NCBI GenBank assembly: GCA_031429035.1
Contig: JANOYU010000061.1
Location: 45,895-109,894 of the forward strand
Source: Methylotenera_A sp031429035
GTDB taxonomy: Bacteria; Pseudomonadota; Gammaproteobacteria; Burkholderiales; Methylophilaceae
Direction: 5' to 3'
Length of the DNA: 64,000 nucleotides
The first letter of the stretch is position 1, and each line of letters starts with the position of its first letter. Shown piece after piece: positions 1 through 8,841 of the stretch. Position numbers and translations under genes: made by a program. The notes under the pieces are model-generated. The model was not told the origin of the DNA. It ran no database searches and worked only from the letters and a program-made list of their open reading frames with translations.

Positions 1-1004
1 ATACCTAATTTATCAAATAATGCTCTATCCGTCGCCGCCTCTGGATTGCCTGTAGTTAGCAATTTTTCACCGTAAAAAATAGAATTTGCACCTGCAAGAA
101 AACATAAAGCCTGAATGCCTTCATGCATGCTTTGGCGCCCTGCAGATAAACGCACATAGCTTGCTGGCATGGTGATGCGCGCTGCAGCAATGGTGCGTAC
201 AAATTCAATTGGGTCTAACTCATCCGTGCCGTGTAATGGCGTGCCTTCTACTTGTGTTAATAAATTAATCGGCACGCTTTCTGGCGGTTTTTCCATATTT
301 GCCAATTGTGCCAGCAAGCCAGCGCGTTGATTGCGCGTTTCGCCCATGCCGATAATGCCGCCGCTGCACACGTTAATATCGGCGCTTCTAACGCGGCCAA
401 GCGTATCTAGGCGGTCTTGGTAAGTGCGCGTCGAAATCACATCGCCATAAAACTCAGGCGCGGTGTCCAAGTTGTGATTGTAAAAATCTAGCCCCGCGTC
501 TTTTAATTGCTCGGCCTGGCCATCTTTTAACATGCCAAGTGTGGCGCAAGTTTCCAAACCCATCGCTTTTACTTCGGCAATCATTTTCAACACAGGCTCT
601 AAATCGCGCTGTTTTGGCCCGCGCCAAGCTGCGCCCATGCAAAAACGGGTGGCGCCACTATTTTGCGCTTCTTTTGCGGCAGCAAGCACGTCTTCCAACT
701 TCATCAGTGGCTCGTCTTCCACTTCGGTATGGTAACGCGCTGCTTGCGGGCAATAACCGCAATCTTCACTGCAACCACCTGTTTTTATGGATAAAAGCGT
801 GCTGACTTGCACCGCGTTTGGGTTAAAGTTTTCGCGATGCACTGTTTGCGCTTTGTTCATTAAATCGCTAAATGGCAACTCAAACAACGCGACGATTTCA
901 TCAACCGACCAACGGTTTACAGTGACATTTTCCGTTTTACAGGTTTTTAGCAACTCTGTGTTTATAATGGCTGTATTAGCAGGGTTTTGCGTGGTTTCTA
1001 ACAT
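1..1004 (-). CDS. bioB: Biotin synthase BioB, C-terminal end cut by window edge
   Basis: Radical SAM enzyme that inserts sulfur into dethiobiotin in the last step of biotin synthesis; cytoplasmic. Reading the minus strand from the ATG at 1004 gives one open frame to the window edge (about 334 codons), so only the last few residues are missing. The radical SAM cluster motif CSEDCGYC is visible near residue 68, followed by YHTEVEDEPL, the FCMGAAWR stretch, NHNLDTAPEFY and CSGGIIGMGE, all typical of BioB. It is divergent from comF with about 70 bp between the two starts, so the promoters share this gap. The other bio genes are not in the window. Identification is firm from the motifs. Confidence 0.96.
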   Translation of the reverse strand, partial: MLETTQNPANTAIINTELLKTCKTENVTVNRWSVDEIVALFELPFSDLMNKAQTVHRENFNPNAVQVSTLLSIKTGGCSEDCGYCPQAARYHTEVEDEPLMKLEDVLAAAKEAQNSGATRFCMGAAWRGPKQRDLEPVLKMIAEVKAMGLETCATLGMLKDGQAEQLKDAGLDFYNHNLDTAPEFYGDVISTRTYQDRLDTLGRVRSADINVCSGGIIGMGETRNQRAGLLAQLANMEKPPESVPINLLTQVEGTPLHGTDELDPIEFVRTIAAARITMPASYVRLSAGRQSMHEGIQALCFLAGANSIFYGEKLLTTGNPEAATDRALFDKLG

Positions 1005-1075
1005 AAGCAAGCTTTCTAATTTAAAATCATATATGTACCTGATTTAACAAGGCAATTATAAGCTGTAAAGATAAT

Positions 1076-1852
1076 ATGAAGCAACTGCTAAACAAATGGT
1101 TAATAAATAGTCAACTGTCAAATTACGAATTTAATATTAGCGCTATTAAGCGCATCGTTTTTAAACCACACTGTGTTTTATGCAAGCAAAATATCGAGCA
1201 AAGTGACAAGCAACTACTCGCTAGCATCCATGCGGTCTGCAGGCCATGCCTAAATGAGCTGCCTTGGCATGCAAAAACCAGCTGCCCACAATGTGGTTTG
1301 AGCAGTAATGGCATAGTTTGCGGCAGCTGTTTAAATAGCCCGCCCGATTTTGATGTGACAAAAGCAGTATTTTTGTACACCTACCCAATTGACGCGATGA
1401 TGTTGCGCTATAAATATGGTAATAGTTTAAATTTAGGTGACACTTTTGGCGAATTTTTAGCCGAAAAAGTGAATATTGAGGATTGCTTAAAAAGCATCGA
1501 TTTAATCATGCCCATGCCCATGCACCCGCAACGGTTAAAAGAGCGTGGCTTTAACCAAGCACTGGAAATTGCTAAAGTTTTAGGTAAAAACCACAAAGAA
1601 AAACTAGACTATAAAAGTGTGATTCGCCAAACGCTAACCCCGCCACAAGCCAGCCTGCCGCTTAAAGAGCGCGTTAAAAACATCAAAGGCGCGTTTAAAG
1701 TGAATGCTGACTTGGCAGACAAGAGAATCGCCATCGTTGATGACGTAATGACTACAGGTGCCAGCTTAAACGAACTCGCCAAAACCCTTAAAAAAGCCGG
1801 TGCGGCTCATGTAGAATGCTGGGTTATCGCTAGAACTTTGCCGCACAAATAA
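1076..1852 (+). CDS. comF: ComF family phosphoribosyltransferase-like protein
   Basis: ComF/GntX family protein of 258 aa with an N-terminal zinc-finger part and a C-terminal phosphoribosyltransferase fold; family members are linked to DNA uptake in competent bacteria, but the biochemical role is unsettled. Four CxxC pairs are visible (C33/C36, C55/C58, C70/C73, C82/C85). The PRPP-binding motif IAIVDDVMTTGAS lies near residue 218 and the family GFNQA motif near residue 158. The region around C55-C58 is encoded by sequence matching the right half of the dispersed 39-bp palindrome. The gene is divergent from bioB and followed by an intergenic palindrome copy and trmL. Confidence 0.9.
   Translation: MKQLLNKWLINSQLSNYEFNISAIKRIVFKPHCVLCKQNIEQSDKQLLASIHAVCRPCLNELPWHAKTSCPQCGLSSNGIVCGSCLNSPPDFDVTKAVFLYTYPIDAMMLRYKYGNSLNLGDTFGEFLAEKVNIEDCLKSIDLIMPMPMHPQRLKERGFNQALEIAKVLGKNHKEKLDYKSVIRQTLTPPQASLPLKERVKNIKGAFKVNADLADKRIAIVDDVMTTGASLNELAKTLKKAGAAHVECWVIARTLPHK
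1221..1250 (+). repeat. Partial copy of the 39-bp palindrome inside comF
   Basis: The bases from GCATCCATGCGG through TCTGCAGGCCATG match the loop and right arm of the intergenic copy at 10748. It is read A-S-I-H-A-V-C-R-P-C, the same frame as other intragenic copies. The left arm is not recognisable. Confidence 0.6.
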
Positions 1853-1892
1853 TCAGTATTTATTGCCATTAGTTGCTGGCTAATTATTTAGG

Positions 1893-1931
1893 TGCTCTAC
1901 AGGCCTTATAGATACTGGCTTGCAGAGGCAT
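1893..1931. repeat. Intergenic copy of the 39-bp palindrome
   Basis: TGCTCTACAGGCC, a short loop and GGCTTGCAGAGGCA form an imperfect inverted repeat. This is a diverged copy of the element, lying 41 bp after the comF stop and before trmL. It could fold in RNA and may act as a 3' end structure for comF. Confidence 0.75.
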
Positions 1932-1977
1932 TGTTCATTCTCGTATATATTAACTGGTGTTAAAAGATAAATAATTT

Positions 1978-2442
1978 ATGTTCCATATCGCATTATTCGA
2001 GCCTGAAATTCCGCCCAATACCGGCAATATTATTCGCTTGTGCGCCAATACTGGCGCGCAATTACACTTAATTGAACCATTGGGATTTAAGCTGGAAGAT
2101 AAACAACTAAAACGCGCGGGTTTGGATTATCACGAATATGCGAATTTAACTTTGCATAAAAATTGGGCTGATTTTAAGCTGGCAATGGCAGGCAAGCGCC
2201 TATTTGCAATCACCACCAAAGGTAGCCAAAACTACGCAAACGTGCAATTTAAAGCAGGCGATGTATTTGTGTTTGGCCCCGAAACGCGCGGCCTGCCAGA
2301 TGAAATTCGCGCAGAATTTTTACCCGAAGCAAGATTGCGCTTGCCGATGCTGGCGGATAGCCGCAGTTTGAATTTATCCAATAGTGCTGCTGTGTTGTTG
2401 TATGAGGCTTGGCGGCAGCTAGACTTTAAGCATGGACTATAA
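1978..2442 (+). CDS. trmL: tRNA (cytidine(34)-2'-O)-methyltransferase TrmL
   Basis: SPOUT-family methyltransferase of 154 aa that 2'-O-methylates the wobble nucleotide of leucine tRNAs using SAM. The N terminus MFHIALFEPEIPPNTGNIIR is the classic TrmL signature. The knot region shows VFGPETRGLP near residue 100 and LRLPM....SLNLSNSAAVLLYE near residues 120-145, which binds SAM in this family. The length is typical. It follows comF on the same strand after a 125-bp gap that holds a palindrome copy, so it may have its own promoter. Downstream is an unrelated hypothetical membrane protein. Confidence 0.95.
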   Translation: MFHIALFEPEIPPNTGNIIRLCANTGAQLHLIEPLGFKLEDKQLKRAGLDYHEYANLTLHKNWADFKLAMAGKRLFAITTKGSQNYANVQFKAGDVFVFGPETRGLPDEIRAEFLPEARLRLPMLADSRSLNLSNSAAVLLYEAWRQLDFKHGL

Positions 2443-2542
2443 GCCGCATGGCCTATAAGGGCTATTGGAAAGCTTTGATTTATTTCAATAATTTAGGTAA
2501 AGTGGTGGGTCTTGCTAGTTTTTGAGAGTAGAAGTTATTGAG

Positions 2543-3013
2543 ATGGCTAACTTTGCTTTTCCCAACCTGTTTTTGCCTAGCCTGGCTAGTTTAGACTTAA
2601 TTGTTATAGCAATTATTTTGCTGGCTATATGCTTTTGGTTGGTGGCTTTTAAGTCTGAGGCACGCTTTAAAAAAAGCCTACAAAAATTATCTGATAACTC
2701 TCTATACGAATCGCAATTCAAATGCGTATTGTTTAACGCGGGCAATAATCCATGCAAACTAGCGCTTAAATTTGAAATCACGCCGATACTCATCAAAAAT
2801 ACACCTAGCTTGCCTTTGCATGGTTGCAACGCACAAAAATGTAGTTGCAGCTTATTGCAACACGACGATAGACGTACAGGTAACGATAGGCGAGATAAAG
2901 AAGTTTTAGATAAAAGAAGAAAATCTATTTACGCGAATAAGCGCTTATTAAAAGACCGCAGAAGAGCCTCTATTAGAGAGTTTTTATTGCCACAGTATAG
3001 AGTTTTTAGTTAG
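2543..3013 (+). CDS. Hypothetical single-pass membrane protein with Arg-rich tail
   Basis: Not recognised as a named family. From the ATG at 2543 it is about 156 aa; a TTG at 2522 would add seven residues but has no better start signal. An N-terminal hydrophobic stretch (about residues 15-35, LIVIAIILLAICFWLVAF) predicts one membrane helix. The middle has a short Cys cluster (C-N-A-Q-K-C-S-C). The C-terminal third is rich in DDRR/DRRR motifs, a pattern seen in many uncharacterised proteobacterial proteins. It is convergent with gpsA, with only a few bases between the stops. Confidence 0.6.
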   Translation: MANFAFPNLFLPSLASLDLIVIAIILLAICFWLVAFKSEARFKKSLQKLSDNSLYESQFKCVLFNAGNNPCKLALKFEITPILIKNTPSLPLHGCNAQKCSCSLLQHDDRRTGNDRRDKEVLDKRRKSIYANKRLLKDRRRASIREFLLPQYRVFS

Positions 3014-3016
3014 TTT

Positions 3017-4009
3017 CTAAATGCCATCGGCTTTTTGCGCGCGACCCAGCAAATCCATCACGGCATCCTTGGCCGATTTTCCATGGCTTAAGGCCTGATT
3101 CACCTCATAAGTAATTGGCATATCCACACCCAAGCTATCGGCACGGCGCATCACCTCGCGTGCGGTATTAACACCTTCAGCAACATGGCCTAAACCTTTT
3201 AGCACATCCTCTAGCGCCTTGCCAGAGGCTAATTGCAAGCCAACTTCTCTATTTCTAGAGTATTGGCCAGTGCAGGTTAGCACCAAATCACCTGCGCCTG
3301 CTAAGCCCATAAAAGTCTCAGCTTTTGCACCCAGCGCCATACCAAAACGGGTAATTTCGGCAAGTCCACGTGTAATCATGGCAGCACGTGCGTTATTACC
3401 AAAGCCCATACCATCCGAGATACCAGCGGCAATCGCCATCACATTTTTAACGGCACCGCCCACAGAAACACCCACCACATCGGTGCTGTTGTACACGCGC
3501 AAATTACCACCGTGAATTAAGTTAGACGCTTGCAGCGCAAAGCTGTTATCTGCTGCCGCCAATGTTACCGCGGTGGGTAAGCCGCGCACTAGCTCTGCGG
3601 CAAAGCTGGGGCCTGAAAGCGCGCCCCAATGTTGACTCGCGCTTAGCTCCTCTAAAGCAACCTCATGCGGCAATTTTGCGGTTTCAGGCTCTAGACCTTT
3701 ATGTGCCCAAATAATCGGTTGTGTTGATTTTAACGCTTTAATTTCTTTTAAAATATTGCGAAAACCTGCGGTTGGTACAACAGATAAGATTAAATCTGCG
3801 CCATTGATTGCGGCCGCTAAATTATCTTCCACTTGCAAATTATCGTTGAATTTAAAATCGCCCAAATATAGCGGGTTAGCACGCGATTTACGCATGCCCG
3901 ACACATGGCCGGCATTACGCGCCCATAAGCTTACTTGATGCGTTTGGCTAATATGCATGGCCAGTGCCGTGCCCCAAGCACCTGCACCTAACACTGTTAT
4001 TTTAGCCAA
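3017..4009 (-). CDS. gpsA: NAD(P)-dependent glycerol-3-phosphate dehydrogenase
   Basis: Makes sn-glycerol-3-phosphate from dihydroxyacetone phosphate for phospholipid synthesis; cytoplasmic. The 330 aa length fits the family. The Rossmann motif GAGAWGTALA is at residues 8-17, the LSGPSFAAE motif lies mid-protein, and GGAVKNVMAIAAGISDG carries the catalytic Lys. LVLTCTGQYSRNREVG is another GpsA signature. It is the last gene of a minus-strand run rhodanese-grxC-secB-SH3-gpsA, a conserved order in betaproteobacteria that suggests one transcription unit. Confidence 0.97.
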   Translation of the reverse strand: MAKITVLGAGAWGTALAMHISQTHQVSLWARNAGHVSGMRKSRANPLYLGDFKFNDNLQVEDNLAAAINGADLILSVVPTAGFRNILKEIKALKSTQPIIWAHKGLEPETAKLPHEVALEELSASQHWGALSGPSFAAELVRGLPTAVTLAAADNSFALQASNLIHGGNLRVYNSTDVVGVSVGGAVKNVMAIAAGISDGMGFGNNARAAMITRGLAEITRFGMALGAKAETFMGLAGAGDLVLTCTGQYSRNREVGLQLASGKALEDVLKGLGHVAEGVNTAREVMRRADSLGVDMPITYEVNQALSHGKSAKDAVMDLLGRAQKADGI

Positions 4010-4026
4010 TTAGTTAAAACCTCTCA

Positions 4027-4497
4027 CTAATTAAAACCCCACAGTTTATCGACTTGCACAAAACCTGTCACGCCATCGCGGTGTTTTACCTTAACCCAGT
4101 TATTGTTAGCGCCTCCGGCTACTAGCTCTAACACCACATCTTTTTCTACGGTGGCAACCAACGCAGATGCCGCATCTTCAGCCGCTTTTATTTCCGTTTT
4201 TGCTAACACCAACACAGTGTGCTTGGCGCTTAATGATTTGGCTTCTAACCAACTTAAGCCACCTAGGTTATCGCGCACTTTAATCCAATCACCCAAATTA
4301 ACGATAACTTCAACTGGGTAACTGTTGCCTAAAATATACAGTTTTGTGGCTTCTTTAGACGGCGCATCGTAAGTGATGGCTTTGGCTGATGCGATAGAAC
4401 GAAACTCTAAAGCAGACGCCGAAAACGAAAATGCTAGGCTTGCAGTAGCAAAGCCTAGCATAAGCAATTTTTTTAAATTAATTGGCTTTGGCAGCAT
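4027..4497 (-). CDS. Periplasmic SH3-domain protein
   Basis: Likely exported protein of about 156 aa with bacterial SH3-like repeats. I chose the ATG at 4497: it gives a signal peptide with lysines (MLPKPINLKK), a hydrophobic core and an ASA cleavage site before LEFRS. An ATG further upstream at 4554 would lie deep inside secB and add a long charged leader. Two SH3b-like units are visible, one ending GDWIKVRDNLGGLSWL and one ending NNWVKVKHRDGVTGFV. The chosen start overlaps the secB 3' end by 20 bp, so the two are probably translationally coupled. Function is unknown; the family may bind cell-wall peptides. Confidence 0.8.
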   Translation of the reverse strand: MLPKPINLKKLLMLGFATASLAFSFSASALEFRSIASAKAITYDAPSKEATKLYILGNSYPVEVIVNLGDWIKVRDNLGGLSWLEAKSLSAKHTVLVLAKTEIKAAEDAASALVATVEKDVVLELVAGGANNNWVKVKHRDGVTGFVQVDKLWGFN

Positions 4498-4978
4498 TTT
4501 CTGCTTGTTGCTTTTGTTGCGCCTGTTCTTTTTGCTGCACGTACAGCGCTTCAAAATTAATAGGGTTTAGCAGCACAGCTGCAAAACCTGCTCGCGTAAC
4601 CATATCAGATACCGCCTCGCGCGCATACGGGAATAAAATGTTTGGGCAGGTGACTGCTAAAATTGGCTCTAAATTTTCTGCTGGCACATTGCGAATCGCA
4701 AAAATACCCGCTTGTGTGGCCTCTACCAAAAACGCAGTTTTATCACCAATTTTTGCAGTGACCGTCACTTTAATGGCCACTTCAAAAATACCTTCATCTA
4801 ATTTTACAGCCGAGTTACCCAGCTCTACATTCACCTGTGGCGCAGTGCGCTCAGTAAAAATTTGTGGCGCATTTGGCACCTCAATCGAGGCATCTTTCAC
4901 GTACAGCTTCTCAATACCAAAGCCTGGTTGCGCGTCTTGTGTGGCCTCTGCTGCTGCAGCTTTATTTTCTTTTGCCAT
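4478..4978 (-). CDS. secB: Protein-export chaperone SecB
   Basis: Tetrameric cytoplasmic chaperone that keeps precursors unfolded and hands them to SecA. The 166 aa protein shows the SecB core: FGIEKLYVKDASIEVPNAP at the start of the fold, then LEATQAGIF-like strands, and CPNILFPYAREAVSDMVTRAGF, which is close to invariant. The C-terminal tail is Gln/Ala/Lys-rich. It sits between grxC and the SH3 gene, whose start overlaps its end. The pairing of secB with grxC and gpsA is common in proteobacteria. Confidence 0.97.
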   Translation of the reverse strand: MAKENKAAAAEATQDAQPGFGIEKLYVKDASIEVPNAPQIFTERTAPQVNVELGNSAVKLDEGIFEVAIKVTVTAKIGDKTAFLVEATQAGIFAIRNVPAENLEPILAVTCPNILFPYAREAVSDMVTRAGFAAVLLNPINFEALYVQQKEQAQQKQQAENAAKAN

Positions 4979-5070
4979 GTATGTTCCTAAAACTATTAAA
5001 GTTGGTTAATTAAAAAACTATTTTTTACTGCAAACATTTTAGCCGCTTATTGGCTTTTATTCATTACTTT

Positions 5071-5343
5071 TTAACGCTGCAATAGCGGGTCTAGCCCGCC
5101 TGCCAAATCTAGTGCACGTAATTCATCAAAACCGCCTATGTGCTGCTCGCCAATATAAATTTGCGGCACGGTGCGGCGACCCGTTTTTTGCATCATCTCT
5201 AGGCGCAATTCTGGTTGTAAATCAACCCGAATTTTGCTGATATCCTTCACGCCTTTGGCAGTGAGCAGCCGCTCGGCATTAATGCAATATGGGCAAACTG
5301 CTGTTGCATAAATTAAAACCTTAGGCATGACTATTTTTGACAT
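5071..5343 (-). CDS. grxC: Glutaredoxin 3
   Basis: Small cytoplasmic thiol-disulfide oxidoreductase using glutathione. The 90 aa protein has the dithiol active site CPYC at residues 17-20, the cis-Pro motif RRTVPQIYI and the glutathione-binding HIGGFDEL. A start at the internal ATG (MPKVLIY) would remove five residues and fits the family length of about 85 slightly better; either start is possible. It is flanked by the rhodanese gene upstream and secB downstream on the same strand. Confidence 0.95.
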   Translation of the reverse strand: MSKIVMPKVLIYATAVCPYCINAERLLTAKGVKDISKIRVDLQPELRLEMMQKTGRRTVPQIYIGEQHIGGFDELRALDLAGGLDPLLQR

Positions 5344-5361
5344 TTTATCTAGCTTGTTGCC

Positions 5362-5778
5362 TTAACTTTTTACTAATGGCATTTTAGCTTCAACCCAAGC
5401 ATCCAAGCCGCCCTGTAGATTATTTAATTGTGTAAATTGCTGTGCTTTTAAAATACTGCAAGCGCCTTTTGCGCGCATGCCTTTTTGGCAATGCACCAAT
5501 ACCGGTTTATCTTTAAACTTTTCAATTTCTTTCATACGCGCAGCCAGTTCGCCCACCGGAATATGCTTAGCACCTTGAATATGTCCCGCCGCAAATTCTG
5601 CTGCGTCGCGCACATCTAAAATAAGTGGTTTACTGCGATTCATCAACACCACAGCTTCAGTCGCATTAATGTTTAGCACGCCGCCCGCACCACGATTGAG
5701 CATAGGCCAAAGCAAAGCGATGCCAGAACCCACTGCCAAACCTATCATCACTGCGTTTTGTTTTACAAATTCAAACAT
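5362..5778 (-). CDS. Membrane-anchored rhodanese-like sulfurtransferase
   Basis: The 138 aa protein has an N-terminal hydrophobic segment (about residues 9-27) followed by a single rhodanese domain. The rhodanese motif LILDVRDAAEFAAGHIQGA begins near residue 52, and the active-site Cys is C97 in VHCQKGMRAKG. Family members move sulfane sulfur or act in redox sensing, but the substrate here is unknown. It is the first gene of the rhodanese-grxC-secB-SH3-gpsA run and is divergent from gpmI across 160 bp that must hold both promoters. Confidence 0.88.
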   Translation of the reverse strand: MFEFVKQNAVMIGLAVGSGIALLWPMLNRGAGGVLNINATEAVVLMNRSKPLILDVRDAAEFAAGHIQGAKHIPVGELAARMKEIEKFKDKPVLVHCQKGMRAKGACSILKAQQFTQLNNLQGGLDAWVEAKMPLVKS

Positions 5779-5938
5779 ATTTTATCCAAACCAATTTTAC
5801 TTGTCTCTAAAGTGGTGCTTAAGTGATTATTTTCAAGGCATTATTGTTTTTAGCTGCGCTTTTACTATGCGCGCTTGTTGGCGGCTATTATAATAGATAA
5901 CGCGATGAAACTTTTAACATTTTAGCAACTTAAAAAAC

Positions 5939-7483
5939 ATGACTATCACTCCCGTAATTTTGTTAATTTTAGATGGCTTTGGCCACAATCCTAACACTCA
6001 GGATAACGCCATTGCGCAAGCGCGCACGCCAAATTTAGATGCGTTAAAACGTGATTTTCCCAACACGCTCATTAACGCATCTGAGCATTATGTGGGCCTG
6101 CCCGATGGTCAAATGGGTAACTCAGAAGTTGGGCATCTTAATATTGGTGCGGGTCGCATCGTGTTTCAAGATTTTGAGCGCATTAATAATGCAATCGCCA
6201 ATGGCGAGTTTTTTAAACATGCCGCATTAATAAAAACCTTACAAAATTTAAAAACCAATAATAAAGCACTGCATATTTTTGGTTTGCTGTCTGACGGTGG
6301 CGTACATAGCCATATTGACCATATTCTGACCATGCTGGATATGGCTGCAAAAAATGGCCTAAGCAAAATTTACATTCACGCTTTTTTAGATGGTCGCGAT
6401 ACTCCACCAATTAGCGCTGTGCCTTATTTGGCCGCGCTGGAAGATAAAATGAAAGCACTTGGCGTGGGCAAAATTGCATCCGTTTCTGGCCGTTTTTATA
6501 GCATGGATAGAGACAAACGCTGGGAACGCGTTGCGCCTGCTTACCGCATGATTATTGATGGCGAGGCTGAGTTTGTTGAAGCCACCGCCAGTGAAGCTTT
6601 GCACAACGCCTATGCACGCAAAGAAACTGATGAATTTGTTAAGTGCACCGTCATTCGCAAAGCAAATGAGGCGCCGATTCGCTTAGAAGATAATGATGCC
6701 GTTGTTTACATGAATTTTAGAAGCGATCGCGCACGGCAACTAACCGATGCGATTTTAAACGAAAAATTTGATGGCTTTGTGCGCAGCCGCGTGCCGAAAT
6801 TATCGGCTTATTTTACGCTGACACAACATGATGCAAACCAGCTAAAAGCCACGCCGATATTCGCTGCCACGTCAGTGCCCAACACTTTTGGCGAATATAT
6901 TTCAGCACTTGGCTTAACGCAATTACGTATTGCAGAAACTGAAAAATATCCGCATGTGACTTTCTTTTTTAATGGTGGCATTGAGGCCGTTTTTAAAGGC
7001 GAAGACCGGATTATGGTGCCTTCGCCCAAAGTGGCCACTTACGATTTACAGCCAGAGATGAGTGCGCCTGAAATGACGGATAAATTGGTTGCAGCCATTA
7101 CGAGTAAAACTTATCACGCAATTATTTGTAACTACGCAAATGGCGACATGGTAGGGCATACGGGCAATATCCATGCGGCTATCGAGGCAATAGAAACACT
7201 GGATACCTGCGTTGGTCGCGTAGTTGCTGCGGCGCAAAGCGTTGGCGCAGAGGTGATTATCACCGCCGACCACGGCAATGCCGAGCAGATGCACGACCAC
7301 CAAGCCAACCAAGCACACACACAACATACCACCAACTTGGTTCCGTTTATTTACGTGGGACGTAAGGCCAAGGTAGCTAGCACTGGCGCGCTTTCTGACC
7401 TTGCGCCAAGTTTGCTGGCCATGATGGGCGTGCCACAACCACGCGAGATGACAGGTAAAAACCTGATTACATTTGCGGCTTAA
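5939..7483 (+). CDS. gpmI: Cofactor-independent phosphoglycerate mutase
   Basis: Interconverts 3- and 2-phosphoglycerate in glycolysis/gluconeogenesis; Mn-dependent, alkaline-phosphatase superfamily. At 514 aa it is full length. The metal-binding LILDGFGH lies at the N terminus, the phosphorylated Ser is S62 in GQMGNSEVGHLNIGAGR, and FLDGRDTPP, MNFRSDRARQ and ITADHGNAEQM are all present. Near residue 410 the conserved GDMVGHTGN is followed by IHAAIEA, whose DNA matches the core of the 39-bp palindrome. The gene starts a unit with the EnvC-like gene 7 bp downstream. Confidence 0.98.
   Translation: MTITPVILLILDGFGHNPNTQDNAIAQARTPNLDALKRDFPNTLINASEHYVGLPDGQMGNSEVGHLNIGAGRIVFQDFERINNAIANGEFFKHAALIKTLQNLKTNNKALHIFGLLSDGGVHSHIDHILTMLDMAAKNGLSKIYIHAFLDGRDTPPISAVPYLAALEDKMKALGVGKIASVSGRFYSMDRDKRWERVAPAYRMIIDGEAEFVEATASEALHNAYARKETDEFVKCTVIRKANEAPIRLEDNDAVVYMNFRSDRARQLTDAILNEKFDGFVRSRVPKLSAYFTLTQHDANQLKATPIFAATSVPNTFGEYISALGLTQLRIAETEKYPHVTFFFNGGIEAVFKGEDRIMVPSPKVATYDLQPEMSAPEMTDKLVAAITSKTYHAIICNYANGDMVGHTGNIHAAIEAIETLDTCVGRVVAAAQSVGAEVIITADHGNAEQMHDHQANQAHTQHTTNLVPFIYVGRKAKVASTGALSDLAPSLLAMMGVPQPREMTGKNLITFAA
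7162..7190 (+). repeat. Partial palindrome-family match inside gpmI
   Basis: CAATATCCATGCGGCT is a 16-base exact match to the element core as found in the ppiA copy. It is read N-I-H-A-A, in the standard frame. GpmI proteins have a helix of the same length here, so codons seem replaced rather than inserted. It could be chance plus conservation, hence moderate confidence. Confidence 0.5.
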
Positions 7484-7490
7484 CCATTAA

Positions 7491-8735
7491 ATGCTTAACC
7501 AGCACATGCGCCAATGGCTATTTATTTTATGTTTGTGCACTTTTAGCGCAAGCAGTTTTGCTGCAAAAAAAATTGACGTAGCTAAAGAGGACCTTAGCGA
7601 CTTACACGAGAAAATTGATGCGCTAAAAAGAGAGTTGGACAACAACCAAAGTGCACATAAAGATGCAACAGATGCACTTAAAGACAGCGAAACAGCCATT
7701 AGCGGCGCTAATAAAAAACTGCGCGAGATTAATCAAAAACAAAATAAAAATAAAAATACGCTCAGTACGCTTAAAAAACAATCATTTAGCATTAACGAAA
7801 GCCTAGGCGAGCAGCAAAAACGCTTAAGCAGCTTATTGCGCCAGCAATATATGCATGGCGACCAAAGCTACACGCAACTTATTTTGCAAAATAAAAACCC
7901 CAGTGAGATCGCGCGTGATGTGAAATATTTTAGTTATATTGCCAAACAGCACGCCAAAGTGATTGATGACATGCAAGGTAATTTATTAAAAGTAAAGCAA
8001 TTAAACAGCCAAACTAGCCAAGCGCTAAAACAAGTGGCCGAACTAAAAGCCAAGCAAGAAGCCGAAAAGCTAGCATTACAGCAACAACAAAAAGAGAAGT
8101 CAAAAGTAGTTAAAACGCTTTCTAAACAAATAGTTGCGCAACGTAATGAAATTGATAAACTTAAACGCGATGAAAAAAGTTTATCTAACTTGGTTGAGCG
8201 TTTGGCTAAGATTATCCCCAAAAAGATTAAAAAATCGTCCAAGAAAAAGCCCAACAAAGCCAGTGATGATGGCAACGAAAAGCCCAACGAAGTGCTGGCA
8301 AAAAATGAAGATACGCCTAGCGATGCTTACGCTGGCAGCAATTTTTCTGCGCTTAAAGGCAAACTGCGCTTACCTGTGCGTGGCGAGTTAGTTAATCGCT
8401 ATGGTGCAGCTCGCTCGGATACTGGTGTATCGTGGAAAGGCCTATTTATAAGGGCTGCAGAGGGTAGTGATGTGAAATCGGTGGCTGATGGCCGCGTGGT
8501 ATTTGCCGATTGGATGCGTGGCTTTGGCAACCTCATTATCGTCGACCATGGCAGCGGTTATATGAGTTTATATGGCAATAACCAAGCCGTGTTGAAAAAT
8601 GTGGGCGAAGAAGTGACGGCAGGCGATGCGATTGCCGCTGTGGGCAACAGCGGTGGCAACGAAAGTAACGGTTTATATTATGAATTGCGCAAAAACTCCG
8701 CGCCTTTTGACCCACTCAGTTGGAGCGTGCATTAA
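7491..8735 (+). CDS. envC: EnvC-like murein hydrolase activator
   Basis: Periplasmic activator of N-acetylmuramoyl-L-alanine amidases in cell separation. The 414 aa protein has a signal peptide ending near FAAKK, long Lys/Gln-rich coiled coils (about residues 30-250), a charged low-complexity linker, and a C-terminal LytM/M23 domain from about residue 290. The LytM domain keeps GLFIRAAEGSDVKSVADGRV, GFGNLIIVDHGSGYMSLYG and SNGLYYELR, but lacks the full HxxxD and HxH zinc ligands, as in non-catalytic EnvC. A start at the nearby ATG 7506 is also possible. It lies 7 bp after gpmI, a pairing common in betaproteobacteria. Confidence 0.9.
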   Translation: MLNQHMRQWLFILCLCTFSASSFAAKKIDVAKEDLSDLHEKIDALKRELDNNQSAHKDATDALKDSETAISGANKKLREINQKQNKNKNTLSTLKKQSFSINESLGEQQKRLSSLLRQQYMHGDQSYTQLILQNKNPSEIARDVKYFSYIAKQHAKVIDDMQGNLLKVKQLNSQTSQALKQVAELKAKQEAEKLALQQQQKEKSKVVKTLSKQIVAQRNEIDKLKRDEKSLSNLVERLAKIIPKKIKKSSKKKPNKASDDGNEKPNEVLAKNEDTPSDAYAGSNFSALKGKLRLPVRGELVNRYGAARSDTGVSWKGLFIRAAEGSDVKSVADGRVVFADWMRGFGNLIIVDHGSGYMSLYGNNQAVLKNVGEEVTAGDAIAAVGNSGGNESNGLYYELRKNSAPFDPLSWSVH

Positions 8736-8795
8736 GTTTTATAGTTAATTTATTGCTTATTTATTTTTGCTTTAGCAATTAAGAAACTACCAATT

Positions 8796-8823
8796 AAAAA
8801 GCACCCAAGTGGGTGCTTTTTTG
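8796..8823. terminator. Bidirectional intrinsic terminator
   Basis: AAAAAGCACCC, loop AAGT, GGGTGCTTTTTT form a strong hairpin with T tracts on both strands, between the convergent envC and the Ala-rich lipoprotein gene. It can end transcription from both sides. Confidence 0.9.
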
Positions 8824-8841
8824 TTAATGCCAATCAGTTAA

